DNA of 64,000 bases from an uncultured Pelagibacteraceae bacterium (lineage in GTDB: Bacteria > Pseudomonadota > Alphaproteobacteria > Pelagibacterales > Pelagibacteraceae): contig CACICB010000001.1 in NCBI GenBank assembly GCA_902585045.1, positions 1-64,000 of the forward strand. Direction: 5' to 3'. Positions 42,357 to 52,024 of this stretch are shown here, piece by piece. The position numbers and the translations under genes are program-made. The notes below the pieces were generated by a model. It had not been told where the DNA came from, ran no database searches, and saw nothing but the letters and a program-made list of their open reading frames with translations. Every line of letters begins with the position of its first letter. Position 1 is the stretch's first letter.

Positions 42357-43532
42357 TTATTTTTCCTTGATAGCCATTTTTTTATTATACCAGTTCATTA
42401 ATATAGATATTGATATGCTTAGAGATAAGTAGGTAAGCATTGTAATTGAAATAATTTCAATCGCTCTTCCTGTTTGCATTAAAGCAGTTTTTGCAAAAAC
42501 TAAAACCATGTCTGGATATGCTATTGCTGCCGCTAAGGACGAGTTTTTAGTTAAATTTAAATATTGGTTAGTAGTTGGTGGAATAATAATCCTTAATGCT
42601 TGAGGCATAACTACTAATTTAAGGATTTGGCTTTTATTCAATCCGATACTCGCTGCAGCCTCTTTTTGACCTTTGCTTACACCTATAACACCTGCTCTAA
42701 CATTCTCAGCTATAAAAGTTGCTGTATACATGGAAAGTGCAAGAGCAAGCGCTATTAATTCTGGTATTATGCTAACTCCTTTCTCATAAGTATAAGATGT
42801 TTCTGATAGTTGTTTTAATTCTGGATAATTGAAAGAGAGAGATACACCTAATAAAAGAAAACTTAATAAAGGTATCGAAATTAATATCCCTAAAGATAAA
42901 GTAAAAGTTGGTAAAATTTTACCATATTCTTCACGCTGTTTTTTTGCATATCGATTAAAAAAATAAATAGATATAAGAGCTATTATAATTGAATAACAAA
43001 ATATATCAAAATTGATCCATACAAACTTAGGAATATACCAGCCTTTAATTGTTAAATAAGAAACATCATAAAAATTAATTGCATTTTCTGGTGAAGGTAA
43101 TGCTCTGAGTGCTGCAAAATACCAAAAAAATATTTGTAAAATTAGTGGAATATTTCTGAATATTTCTACGTACCATTCTGCAGTTTTAGCAATCAAATAA
43201 TTATTAGATAATCTTGCAACACCCACAATTACACCAAGAATTGTCGCTAAGAAAATTCCAATAATTGAAACTAAAATAGTATTTAATAAACCAACTAAAA
43301 AGGCTCTTCCATAAGAATAAGATCCATCAAATTCGATTAAAGAAAAAGCTATATCAAATGATGCTTCTTGACTTAAAAAACCAAAACCAAAAGATATTCC
43401 CCTGTTGCCCATGTTGATTTGAGCATTGGTTGCAAAATAAAAAATCACTGAAATTAAAGCTAATACAGTTAATACTTGAGGTATTAAATCTCTGATTTTT
43501 TTGTTTTCAATATTGATTTTTTTAAGATTCAT
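42357..43532 (-). CDS. aapQ: General L-amino acid ABC transporter permease
   Basis: NRGISFGFGFLSQEASFDI, VEIFRNIPLILQIFFWYFAALRALP, ENVRAGVIGVSKGQKEAAASIG. Confidence 0.9.
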   Translation of the reverse strand: MNLKKINIENKKIRDLIPQVLTVLALISVIFYFATNAQINMGNRGISFGFGFLSQEASFDIAFSLIEFDGSYSYGRAFLVGLLNTILVSIIGIFLATILGVIVGVARLSNNYLIAKTAEWYVEIFRNIPLILQIFFWYFAALRALPSPENAINFYDVSYLTIKGWYIPKFVWINFDIFCYSIIIALISIYFFNRYAKKQREEYGKILPTFTLSLGILISIPLLSFLLLGVSLSFNYPELKQLSETSYTYEKGVSIIPELIALALALSMYTATFIAENVRAGVIGVSKGQKEAAASIGLNKSQILKLVVMPQALRIIIPPTTNQYLNLTKNSSLAAAIAYPDMVLVFAKTALMQTGRAIEIISITMLTYLSLSISISILMNWYNKKMAIKEK

Positions 43533-43546
43533 TAAAAAGTGAGAAT

Positions 43547-43578
43547 AAAAAAAAGGGCTAGATAAATCCAGCCCTTTT
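43547..43578 (-). terminator. Intrinsic terminator-like hairpin inside the aap operon, after aapJ
   Basis: AAAAGGGCT...AGCCCTTTT 9-bp perfect arms followed on the minus strand by T8; between aapJ and aapQ. Confidence 0.8.
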
Positions 43579-43593
43579 TAATTTTATTAGCAA

Positions 43594-44640
43594 TTATCTT
43601 GCTGGTGGTACATAAAGAATTCCACCCTTAGTCCATAATTCATTTGGACCTCTGTTCGGTAAAATTCCGGTATCAGCTATATGTTTTTTATAGCTTTCAC
43701 CATAATTACCAACTTGCTCGATAATTCTTAAGCTCCAGTCGTTATCTAAGCCGAACGCAGCACCTAATTCTCCTTCTGCACCAACTAATCTTTTGATAGC
43801 TGGGTTGTCAGAGTCTTTTAGGCTTGAAGCGTTAGATGAATTAACACCATACTCTTCAGCTTCAATCATTGTGTTTAGAGACCATCTTACAATATCTTCC
43901 CACACTGAGTCCCCTTGTCTTACAACAGGTCCCAATGGTTCTTTTGAGATTGTTTCAGGTAACACTTTATGATCATCTGGTGCACTCAATTTTGTTCTTT
44001 GAGCAGCTAATCCAGATTTATCAGTTGTGTAAGTATCACATCTTCCTGCATCATAAGCTTGAACTACTTCATCTGCTTTTTCAAAAGCAATTGGTTCATA
44101 CTTGATGTTTTTAGAATTGAAAAAGTCTCTCATGTTAAGTTCAGTAGTTGTACCTGTGTTTGTACAAGCAGATATACCATCTTTGAAATCATTCACGGAA
44201 TTAATTCCAGAATTTTTTCTTACCATGAACCCTTGTCCATCATAGAAGTTTACACCAACAAATGTTAAACCAATGTCAGCATCTCTTGATAATGTCCAAG
44301 TTGTATTACGTGCAAGAACATCGATTTCACCTGATGTTAAAGCTGTAAATCTTTCTGCGGCACTTAATGGTGTATATTTAACTTTATCAGCATCACCTAA
44401 AACAGCAGCTGCAACAGCTCTACATACATCCACATCAATACCAGACCAGTTTCCAGATGCATCAGCATTAGAAAAACCTGGCAGACCTTGCGAAACTCCA
44501 CATTTCACAAAACCAGCTTTCTTAGTATTGTCTAGAGTTTTAGATTTTTTAGAACCTGCTCCTCCCCCACCTTGGCCGCAAGCAACCAAAAGTAAAGAAG
44601 CAAATCCAACTAAAATCCAAGTTTTGATAGATTTCATCAT
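43594..44640 (-). CDS. aapJ: General L-amino acid ABC transporter substrate-binding protein
   Basis: Lipobox LLLVACG; GFVKCGVSQGLPGFSNADASGNWSGIDVDVCRAVAAAVLGDADKVKYTPLSAAERF. Confidence 0.93.
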   Translation of the reverse strand: MMKSIKTWILVGFASLLLVACGQGGGGAGSKKSKTLDNTKKAGFVKCGVSQGLPGFSNADASGNWSGIDVDVCRAVAAAVLGDADKVKYTPLSAAERFTALTSGEIDVLARNTTWTLSRDADIGLTFVGVNFYDGQGFMVRKNSGINSVNDFKDGISACTNTGTTTELNMRDFFNSKNIKYEPIAFEKADEVVQAYDAGRCDTYTTDKSGLAAQRTKLSAPDDHKVLPETISKEPLGPVVRQGDSVWEDIVRWSLNTMIEAEEYGVNSSNASSLKDSDNPAIKRLVGAEGELGAAFGLDNDWSLRIIEQVGNYGESYKKHIADTGILPNRGPNELWTKGGILYVPPAR

Positions 44641-44656
44641 TTAAGATTTCCTTTTT

Positions 44657-44692
44657 TATTGTTAACAATATTTTTGAATTAAGAATTCAAAA
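44657..44692. promoter_or_regulatory. Two adjacent palindromes upstream of aapJ
   Basis: TATTGTTAACAATA (44657-44670) and TTTTGAATT-AAG-AATTCAAAA (44672-44692). Confidence 0.5.
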
Positions 44693-44798
44693 CTTGCTTA
44701 ATATAATTTTATTTTATTCCCACTTCAATTTTATGATAGTCAATATATAGGTTTAATATTTTCAAAATCGACTAAATATGTGTATTTACAACCCAAAT

Positions 44799-45839
44799 TT
44801 AAGATTTTTTGGATAAGGTCATTTCATAAAGTCTACTCAAAGTTCTTTTAAATATTTTTGAATGTTTTTTTGAAGTTCCTAATTTATCAAGCGTACAATT
44901 TAGAGAAATAGTAAGCCTAATTTTTTTTTCATAAAAGATATCAATTAAAGTTATAAATCTTAATTGTTGATTGGAATTAAACTCATTAAAATTAGGAATC
45001 TCCTCAATAAATACATGTTTACATATTTGAGATAAATTTAAATAATCCTCTGCTCCAAGATTTTGATCACATAATTGATTGAAATTGAACCTTGCGACAC
45101 CCTGATAAAAATTAATAATTTTAAAAACTCTTCCTTTTGTATTTATTTCCTTTTCTTCTTTATTTAAATTTTTTGTAAATATTCTAAAATTTTGATTTAT
45201 ATTAAATAATGTTTTCTCATTTAATGGATAAAAAATTCGTTGATTCTTGTCTTGTATCTGGGTTCTATAGTCATCTTCTAAAAATAGTACTTTTTGCACT
45301 GAATTCTTTTTTATTAATTCAATAAAAGGAATAAACTGTTCCCTTTGTAATCCATCTTTATATAGTTCAACTAATTTTGTATTCGTTGTAATTATAATCT
45401 TAATATTCTCTTTGAATATTCTTTCAAATAATTTTCCAAGAATCATTGCATCCACAATATTTGTAACTTGAAATTCATCTAAAAAAATAAGATCGAATTT
45501 TTTTTTTAAATTATGAACGAATTTTGTAATTGAATTTTCTTCACTTTTTTTGTGTCTGAAATCATGAAAGTTAATCATAAATTCATTAAAATGAGCCTTC
45601 ATTTTCTTAGCCTTAACTTGCTCATATACTTGACTCACTATCATTGTCTTTCCAACACCCACATTGCCATATAGATAAAAACAATGTTTATCTGTCTTCG
45701 AAAAGAAACTAATTAATTTCTTTTTTGTATTTAAAAAATCCTCTAAAGATTTTACTACTTCTATTTGTTTTTTATTAATTTCAAATTTATTACTATTGCA
45801 AAATTCTCTAAAAGAATTTTGTAAAGAATTTTTAAACAT
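44799..45839 (-). CDS. zapE: Cell division protein ZapE (AFG1-like ATPase)
   Basis: FYLYGNVGVGKTMIVSQVYE, FDLIFLDEFQVTNIVDAMILGKLFE, HFNEFMINFHDFRHK. Confidence 0.92.
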   Translation of the reverse strand: MFKNSLQNSFREFCNSNKFEINKKQIEVVKSLEDFLNTKKKLISFFSKTDKHCFYLYGNVGVGKTMIVSQVYEQVKAKKMKAHFNEFMINFHDFRHKKSEENSITKFVHNLKKKFDLIFLDEFQVTNIVDAMILGKLFERIFKENIKIIITTNTKLVELYKDGLQREQFIPFIELIKKNSVQKVLFLEDDYRTQIQDKNQRIFYPLNEKTLFNINQNFRIFTKNLNKEEKEINTKGRVFKIINFYQGVARFNFNQLCDQNLGAEDYLNLSQICKHVFIEEIPNFNEFNSNQQLRFITLIDIFYEKKIRLTISLNCTLDKLGTSKKHSKIFKRTLSRLYEMTLSKKS

Positions 45840-45842
45840 TAA

Positions 45843-46907
45843 TTATATATTATTAAATACAGCTTTAGCGCATTTTACTGTATCGCTATTTCCTTGCAGA
45901 TCCTTTGTTCTATTCTCTTTATTTGCCAAAGTTTTCTCAATTGAATTTTCTATGCTTTTTGATGCCTCATGCTCACCTAAAAAATCTAACATCATTGCTC
46001 CAGACCAAATTTGGCCAATAGGATTTGCTATTCCTTTACCTGCTATATCGGGTGCAGAGCCGTGAACTGGTTCAAACAATGATGGAAATTTTTTATCAGG
46101 GTTTATGTTTCCTGACGGAGCAATTCCTATTGTTCCGGTACATGCTGGCCCTAAATCTGATAAAATATCTCCAAATAAATTTGAGGCAACTACAACGTCA
46201 AACCATTCAGGTGTTAATACAAATCGTGCAGTAAGTATATCAATATGAAATTGATCAGTTTTAATATTAGGATAATTTTTTTTCATTAAATTAAATCTTT
46301 CATCCCAATATGGCATAGTGATTGAAATTCCATTAGACTTTGTTGCATTCGTCACTTTTTTTCTACCTCTTGATTTAGCTAATTCAAAAGCAAATTTTTG
46401 AACTCTATCGATTCCATGCCTTGACATAATTGTTTCTTGTATAGCAATTTCTCTCTCTGAGCCTTGAAACATTTTACCTCCAACTGATGAATATTCTCCC
46501 TCTGTATTTTCTCTTACGATGAGCATGTCTATATCACCTGGATTTTTGTTTGCCAAAGGACAAGGAACGCCATCAAATAGTTTTACTGGTCTTAAATTTA
46601 TATATTGATCAAACTCTCTTCTAAATTTTAGTAATGAACCCCACAGACTTATATGATCTGGAACTTTTGAAGGATCTCCCACTGCACCAAAATATATCGC
46701 GTCATGATCTGAAATTTTTTCTTTCCAATCATCAGGAAGCATTTTTCCATTTTTTTCATAATAATCACATGAAGCAAAATCAAATTCATTAAACTGTATG
46801 TTGAATTGATGTTTTTTTGCAGTTTCTTTTAGTACTTTAATACCTTCTGGCATTACTTCCTTACCTATGCCATCGCCAGCTATTGTTGCTATTTTATAAT
46901 TCTTCAT
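45843..46907 (-). CDS. Isopropylmalate/tartrate/D-malate dehydrogenase family protein
   Basis: IATIAGDGIGKEVMPEG, LLKFRREFDQYINLRPVKL, VRENTEGEYSSVGGKMF, EPVHGSAPDIAGKGIANPIGQIWSGAMMLDFLG; tartrate-dehydrogenase-like. Confidence 0.85.
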   Translation of the reverse strand: MKNYKIATIAGDGIGKEVMPEGIKVLKETAKKHQFNIQFNEFDFASCDYYEKNGKMLPDDWKEKISDHDAIYFGAVGDPSKVPDHISLWGSLLKFRREFDQYINLRPVKLFDGVPCPLANKNPGDIDMLIVRENTEGEYSSVGGKMFQGSEREIAIQETIMSRHGIDRVQKFAFELAKSRGRKKVTNATKSNGISITMPYWDERFNLMKKNYPNIKTDQFHIDILTARFVLTPEWFDVVVASNLFGDILSDLGPACTGTIGIAPSGNINPDKKFPSLFEPVHGSAPDIAGKGIANPIGQIWSGAMMLDFLGEHEASKSIENSIEKTLANKENRTKDLQGNSDTVKCAKAVFNNI

Positions 46908-46914
46908 AATTGTA

Positions 46915-47886
46915 TTATTGTCTCTTTTCCCATATTAAGCAACTTTTAACAATTTTTCTTAAATTGTTAAATTTTGGCCTCCAGTGAACAAAACGCATTA
47001 ATTTATTATTTGATGCGATAATTTTGACCAGGTCAGCTTTTCTCCTCTTCGTGATTAATATTTTTACTTTTTTTGAAGTTTGTTTTTTAAATTCTTTGGC
47101 AACTTCTAAAACTGAAGTTCCTTTATTATAACCACAATTAAGTATTTTAGATTTATTTGTTTTATCAATTTTTTCTAAGACTTTGAAATGAATCTCCGCA
47201 ATATCACTCACATGAATAAAATCTCTTATACACGAACCATCTTTAGTTTTATAATCATTGCCATAGATTTTGAGTACAGGTCTTTTTTTCATAATTTCTC
47301 TTGAAAAATTCTTAAACAAATGGTCACTTTTATTTATCAATCCAATTTTTCCAGAGGGGCTAGACCCTGCAATATTGAAATATCTAAGTATACCGTAATT
47401 AATTTTGTTTTTTTTGCAAAAAGATTGAATAATCTTTTCGCACTTTACTTTTGTTTTACCGTAAACACTTTTGGGTTTAATAATTGAATTTTCTGAAACT
47501 TCAAACTGACCATCCTTATAAATTGCAGCAGTGGAGGAGAATATGAAATTTTTAATAGTGCTATTACTGCAAGCTTTTAACAAATTTTGTGTTCCAATAA
47601 CGTTATTCCTATAGTATTTTTTTGGATATTTTTCACCTTCACTTATTATTAAACTTGCTGCTAGGTGAATTACGGAGTCAATTTTATTTTCTTTAATAAT
47701 TTTTTTAATATTTTTATTGTTATGAATATTTAGTTTAAAAAACTTAGCTTTTTTATTTATAAGAGAACGGTAGCCCGTTGATAAGTTATCTACTATGTAA
47801 ATTTTTTTTTTATTCTTTACTAATATTTCAGAAATATGTGATCCTATATAACCTGCTCCACCAGTAATAAGAATATTTTTGATCAT
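46915..47886 (-). CDS. galE: UDP-glucose 4-epimerase
   Basis: ILITGGAGYIGSHISEIL, FSSTAAIYKD, SVYGKTKVKCE, CIRDFIHVSDIAEIH. Confidence 0.92.
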   Translation of the reverse strand: MIKNILITGGAGYIGSHISEILVKNKKKIYIVDNLSTGYRSLINKKAKFFKLNIHNNKNIKKIIKENKIDSVIHLAASLIISEGEKYPKKYYRNNVIGTQNLLKACSNSTIKNFIFSSTAAIYKDGQFEVSENSIIKPKSVYGKTKVKCEKIIQSFCKKNKINYGILRYFNIAGSSPSGKIGLINKSDHLFKNFSREIMKKRPVLKIYGNDYKTKDGSCIRDFIHVSDIAEIHFKVLEKIDKTNKSKILNCGYNKGTSVLEVAKEFKKQTSKKVKILITKRRKADLVKIIASNNKLMRFVHWRPKFNNLRKIVKSCLIWEKRQ

Positions 47887-47898
47887 AGTTTAATTGAA

Positions 47899-47975
47899 TG
47901 GCGCGCCCTGAAGGATTCGAACCTACGACCCTCGGTTTAGAAAACCGATGCTCTATCCAGCTGAGCTAAGGGCGC
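47899..47975 (-). tRNA. tRNA-Arg (anticodon TCT)
   Basis: Reverse strand GCGCCCTTAGCTCAGCTGGATAGAGCATCGGTTTTCTAAACCGAGGGTCGTAGGTTCGAATCCTTCAGGGCGCGCCA. Confidence 0.95.
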
Positions 47976-47992
47976 TCAATTATTATATTTAC

Positions 47993-49063
47993 TTAAAAAC
48001 ATACTAAGTGGTCAATATAAATCGGAGATTTGACACCGAATTGTTCGGATTTTTCATGTTGGTGTATATGGTGAGAATGAACAAATACAGGTAAATGCTC
48101 ACCTTTTTTTGTCTTTAAGGTATAAATAAAATTTGTGCCTCTAAACTTTCTATCTACTACTTCAAGTTTTAATTTACTTTGATCGTCGTGTATTAGATCC
48201 TCGGGTTGTAAAAGGAGTTTTACTTTGGATCCCGATGGAAAACTATTAGATAATTTTCCTCTTATTTCGCCTAGTTCCTCATGTCTTAATCTATGAACTG
48301 CACACTCACTGTCAACTACTTGAACCTCTATAAATATTCCTTTATTCAAAAAATTGGCAACATCAATTGAATTTGGTTCGTGATGAACATTATATGGCAC
48401 ATCAAATTGTTTTAATTCCTGGTCTAATATTATTCCACATTTATCCGCTATCGAGAATGCTTCGTAAGAGTCATGAGTAACAATAATTGTTGTTAAGTTT
48501 ATCCTTTTTAATAATTTTTTTACAGAAACTTGAATTTCTTCCTTTAAGCTTTGATCGATATTAGAAAAGGGCTCATCTAATAATAATAAATCAGGTTTGG
48601 ACATTAAAGATCTCGCTAAAGAAACTCTTTGTGCCTCGCCGGCACTTATTTGATGGGGAAATTTTTCTAATATTGGTTCAATTCTTAATAGTTTAATTAT
48701 TTCTTTAACGTCTATTTTAGAACTGTTACCATTTGATCTTTTTTCTCCAAAATTAATGTTTTCAATGACCTTATAGTTTGGGAATAAAGAATTATCTTGG
48801 AATGAAAGAGCAATATTTCTATTTTCTGGTTCAATATTAATTTCATCTGAAGCTAAGATTGTATCTCTAAGTTTTATTTTTCCAGCACTGAGTTTTTGTA
48901 ATCCAGCTATTGTTCTTAAAATTGTAGTTTTTCCTATTCCTGAAGGACCTAACAAAGAAACTATTTCACCTTGTTTTTCAATTGTAAGATTTACGTTATT
49001 AACTTTATTGGTCTCACTTGCAGTGAAATAACCGTTTTGAATTTCAAAAAAATTCTTACTCAT
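47993..49063 (-). CDS. fbpC: Iron(III) ABC transporter ATP-binding protein
   Basis: LLGPSGIGKTTILRTIAGLQ, ISAGEAQRVSLARSLMSKPDLLLLDEPFSNID; downstream of FbpB/FbpA homologues. Confidence 0.9.
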   Translation of the reverse strand: MSKNFFEIQNGYFTASETNKVNNVNLTIEKQGEIVSLLGPSGIGKTTILRTIAGLQKLSAGKIKLRDTILASDEINIEPENRNIALSFQDNSLFPNYKVIENINFGEKRSNGNSSKIDVKEIIKLLRIEPILEKFPHQISAGEAQRVSLARSLMSKPDLLLLDEPFSNIDQSLKEEIQVSVKKLLKRINLTTIIVTHDSYEAFSIADKCGIILDQELKQFDVPYNVHHEPNSIDVANFLNKGIFIEVQVVDSECAVHRLRHEELGEIRGKLSNSFPSGSKVKLLLQPEDLIHDDQSKLKLEVVDRKFRGTNFIYTLKTKKGEHLPVFVHSHHIHQHEKSEQFGVKSPIYIDHLVCF

Positions 49064-49075
49064 TTTTTGATTATA

Positions 49076-50692
49076 TTAATTTTTTTTTGAAAGTATATAT
49101 CTAGATGACAATAGAATTAAAATAGTCGCCCAAAAAATTAGAAAAAGAGATGGCAAAGCAGCTGCTTCTAGCAAGTCTTGAGATGCATAAATATATGCTT
49201 GAGTAGCGAAAGTTTCAAAATTAAAAGGTCTTAAAATCATTGTCATAGGTAATTCTTTAATCACCTCTAAAGAAATTAGTAAAATGATCAATACAATATT
49301 TGTACTTAGATATGGGACGTGTATCTTAAAAAAAGTATTAAATTTAGAGTAACCAAGAAGATATGCACTTTCATCTATCGAGTTATTTATTTTCTCATAG
49401 CTAGATCTAATTCCATTAAAAGATAAAGAAAAAAATCTTATAAAATAAGCTAAAATAAGTCCAAAGATAGACCCTATGAATAAACCTTTTATACTTTTAA
49501 AATTAAAAAAGTGAGATAAAAAATCGCTCAAATTAGAAAAAAAAGTAATAAATGCAACCGCTAAAATCACTCCAGGTACTGCGTATCCTGAGATAGAAAA
49601 ATTGGTTAAATAGCTCAGAATTTTACTTTTCGATATTCTGCTCCCATAATTAATAAATAATGAAATTATCACAATAAATGCACTGGCTATTCCAACTAAA
49701 ATTAAAGTATTTATATTTATTTTAATGATATCAATATCTTGGATATATTTTGGAAATTTAATGGTCCAATAAATCATTTGAGTAACTGGAAAAATAAAAC
49801 TTAAAAAAAAAATCAATGAGCAAATAAAAATTGGAATTATAGACTTTTTTCCAGTTAGCTTAATTTTAGTAATTGGCTTAAATCCTCTACCTGGTTGATG
49901 GTACCTTGCTTCTTTCCTTGAGTAAATTTCTATCGAAAAGAGTAAGAGAATAAAAATTAGTAAAATAAAAGATATCTGATTAGCGGTGTTTAAGTCATCA
50001 AAAGAGAGCCACGAGTTATAAATTCCAGTAGTCAACGTATTAACGTTAAAAAATGATACAGTGCCAAAATCTGATAAACATTCCATTGATACTAAAGCTA
50101 ATCCCGCGATTATTGCTGGTCTTGCAGAAGGCAAAATTATTCTGAAAAAAGTTTCTCTAGACGAAAGACCAAGATTTTTTCCTACTTCAATATAATTATT
50201 CGATTGATAATAAAATGATGCTCTAGTCAAAACATAAACATATGGAAAAAGGGAAAATGATATAGATAATATAGCTCCGATTAGTCCATCTATTTTAGGT
50301 ATAATTAAATTATAATTATTTTCACCAAAAAGAAATGTTAATAATGAAAAGGCTGTGCCATAATTTTCAAAAAAAGCGATTATTGAAAATGCATAAATAT
50401 ATCCAGGAACTGCAAAAGATAAGATTAACGCCCAACTAAAAAATTTAGATAGTGGAAAATCGTAAAAAGATACAAAATATGCGGAAAAAATTCCAAGTAT
50501 TAAAGTGAAAAGCAAAACAAAAAATAAGACTGTTATAGAATTAAAAATATAATCAATTAAAAAAGTATTTTTTAATACGAAAAAATAATTGCTTGTTTCG
50601 GTAAAAAAACTAAAAAAAACGGTAATAATTGGCATAGCTACTACCGCAGCCACAATCAGTGATCCAAAAAACCATATATTATATTTTGTCAT
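49076..50692 (-). CDS. fbpB: Iron(III) ABC transporter fused permease
   Basis: Two permease halves with EAA-type loops (EVGKNLGLSSRETFFRIILPSARPAIIAG; ESAYLLGYSKFNTFFKIHVPYLSTN). Confidence 0.9.
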   Translation of the reverse strand: MTKYNIWFFGSLIVAAVVAMPIITVFFSFFTETSNYFFVLKNTFLIDYIFNSITVLFFVLLFTLILGIFSAYFVSFYDFPLSKFFSWALILSFAVPGYIYAFSIIAFFENYGTAFSLLTFLFGENNYNLIIPKIDGLIGAILSISFSLFPYVYVLTRASFYYQSNNYIEVGKNLGLSSRETFFRIILPSARPAIIAGLALVSMECLSDFGTVSFFNVNTLTTGIYNSWLSFDDLNTANQISFILLIFILLLFSIEIYSRKEARYHQPGRGFKPITKIKLTGKKSIIPIFICSLIFFLSFIFPVTQMIYWTIKFPKYIQDIDIIKININTLILVGIASAFIVIISLFINYGSRISKSKILSYLTNFSISGYAVPGVILAVAFITFFSNLSDFLSHFFNFKSIKGLFIGSIFGLILAYFIRFFSLSFNGIRSSYEKINNSIDESAYLLGYSKFNTFFKIHVPYLSTNIVLIILLISLEVIKELPMTMILRPFNFETFATQAYIYASQDLLEAAALPSLFLIFWATILILLSSRYILSKKN

Positions 50693-50868
50693 AAATAAGT
50701 TTTGTTATCAAACATTGAAGAAATAATATTTTTTACCTCCTCAATTTTGATTTCAGAAACTTTTCTATGTGATATTTTTTGTTCCATTTTTTTAGCTTCT
50801 GACATACAAGGAGAACAACCTGTTTTTAACTTATTCAAGTTAATTTTTTTTTTAATTGTTTGTCCCAT
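50689..50868 (-). CDS. 59-aa CxxC micro-protein between fbpA and fbpB (not in ORF track)
   Basis: Continuous frame MGQTIKKKINLNKLKTGCSPCMSEAKKMEQKISHRKVSEIKIEEVKNIISSMFDNKTYL*; stop overlaps fbpB ATG (ATGA); starts 10 nt after the fbpA stop. Confidence 0.75.
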   Translation of the reverse strand: MGQTIKKKINLNKLKTGCSPCMSEAKKMEQKISHRKVSEIKIEEVKNIISSMFDNKTYL

Positions 50869-50878
50869 ATATTTATAA

Positions 50879-51901
50879 CTACTTCCACCCTGCTGCAGTC
50901 ATTACTTCTAAAGCATCTGCTTGTCTTTTTCCGTAATTAACAACCTTGGTTTTTAGATCTTGTTTAAAATCTAACCCCATATTTACAACAAGTGGATGTG
51001 GAGACACACCTTTTATCATTGGATACTCAAAAGTATTATTTACAATATGATTTTGAGCTTCCTCACTTAATAAAAACTCAACTAATTTTATTGCGTTAGC
51101 TTTATTTGGTGCACTTTTTACTAGTCCCGCACCGCTGATATTCATGTGAGTTCCTCTTCCATCTTGATTAGGAAAGAAAGGTTTTACTTTTTTAGCAGCA
51201 GCTTGCTGTTCTGGACCTTTTTTTCCAGAAAGCATTAGCGCTAAATAGTAAGTGTTAGCTACTGCTATATCTGCCTCTCCTGCAGCTACAGCAAGTATTT
51301 GTGCTCTATCATTACCTTTTGGAGATCTTGCCATATTAGCAACCATTCCTTTTGACCAATCAGCTATTTTACCTTTTCCATTATTTTTAATTAATGAAGC
51401 TACAAGTGATTGATTATAGATATTGTTAGAAGCTCTAATAACTAATCTACCTTTCCATTTTGGATCAGCTAAACTCTCGTAAGTTAAACCGGCTAATTCT
51501 GCACCACTTACTCTTTCTGGAGCGAAATATACAATTCTAGCTCTCTTAGCTATACCAGTCCATTTTGATGTTCTGAAATTACTAGGCACAGCTGACTTTA
51601 TTGCTGCGCTTGTAAGTCCCCCTTGAAGATTAGCTTCAAAAGCACCAAGTCTTCCAGCATCTGCTGTAATGTAAAGATCAGCTTGGCTGTCAGCTCCCTC
51701 TTCAATTATCCTTTTTTCTAAAGCACCTGATTTGCCTGATACAACGTTTACTTTTATTCCTGTCTTAGCAGTAAATTTTTCATAAAGTTGAACATCAGAA
51801 TCATAGTGCCTTGCACTAAAAATATTTACCTCATTAGCAAACAAACTTCCTACAAATGAGACTAAAAAAAGATAGCTTATTATAAGTGTTTTTTTCATCA
51901 T
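50879..51901 (-). CDS. fbpA: Iron(III) ABC transporter substrate-binding protein
   Basis: Signal peptide; EVNIFSARHYDSDVQLYEKFTAKTGIKVNVV; NTYYLALML; Fur-like boxes upstream. Confidence 0.92.
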   Translation of the reverse strand: MMKKTLIISYLFLVSFVGSLFANEVNIFSARHYDSDVQLYEKFTAKTGIKVNVVSGKSGALEKRIIEEGADSQADLYITADAGRLGAFEANLQGGLTSAAIKSAVPSNFRTSKWTGIAKRARIVYFAPERVSGAELAGLTYESLADPKWKGRLVIRASNNIYNQSLVASLIKNNGKGKIADWSKGMVANMARSPKGNDRAQILAVAAGEADIAVANTYYLALMLSGKKGPEQQAAAKKVKPFFPNQDGRGTHMNISGAGLVKSAPNKANAIKLVEFLLSEEAQNHIVNNTFEYPMIKGVSPHPLVVNMGLDFKQDLKTKVVNYGKRQADALEVMTAAGWK

Positions 51902-51915
51902 TCCCCGTTTTTGAT

Positions 51916-51928
51916 AATGATTATCATT
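51916..51928. promoter_or_regulatory. Fur-like box 1
   Basis: AATGATTATCATT within gataatgattatcattt, matching the GATAATGATAATCATTATC-type consensus. Confidence 0.85.
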
Positions 51929-51942
51929 TACAATATATTGAG

Positions 51943-51955
51943 AATGATTATCATT
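51943..51955. promoter_or_regulatory. Fur-like box 2
   Basis: Second identical AATGATTATCATT, 27 bp from the first. Confidence 0.85.
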
Positions 51956-52024
51956 AGCATAATTGACGCAGTTTATCTCCTTTTAACTTGTTGATAACTT
52001 TTCAAAAATGGAGTTAATAGACTT

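Noticed and set aside
43869-44268. Overlapping 78- and 69-aa plus-strand ORFs
   Set aside because: Antisense to aapJ in two different frames; chance ORFs.
44273-44644. 123-aa plus-strand ORF
   Set aside because: Antisense to the start of aapJ; no domain signal.
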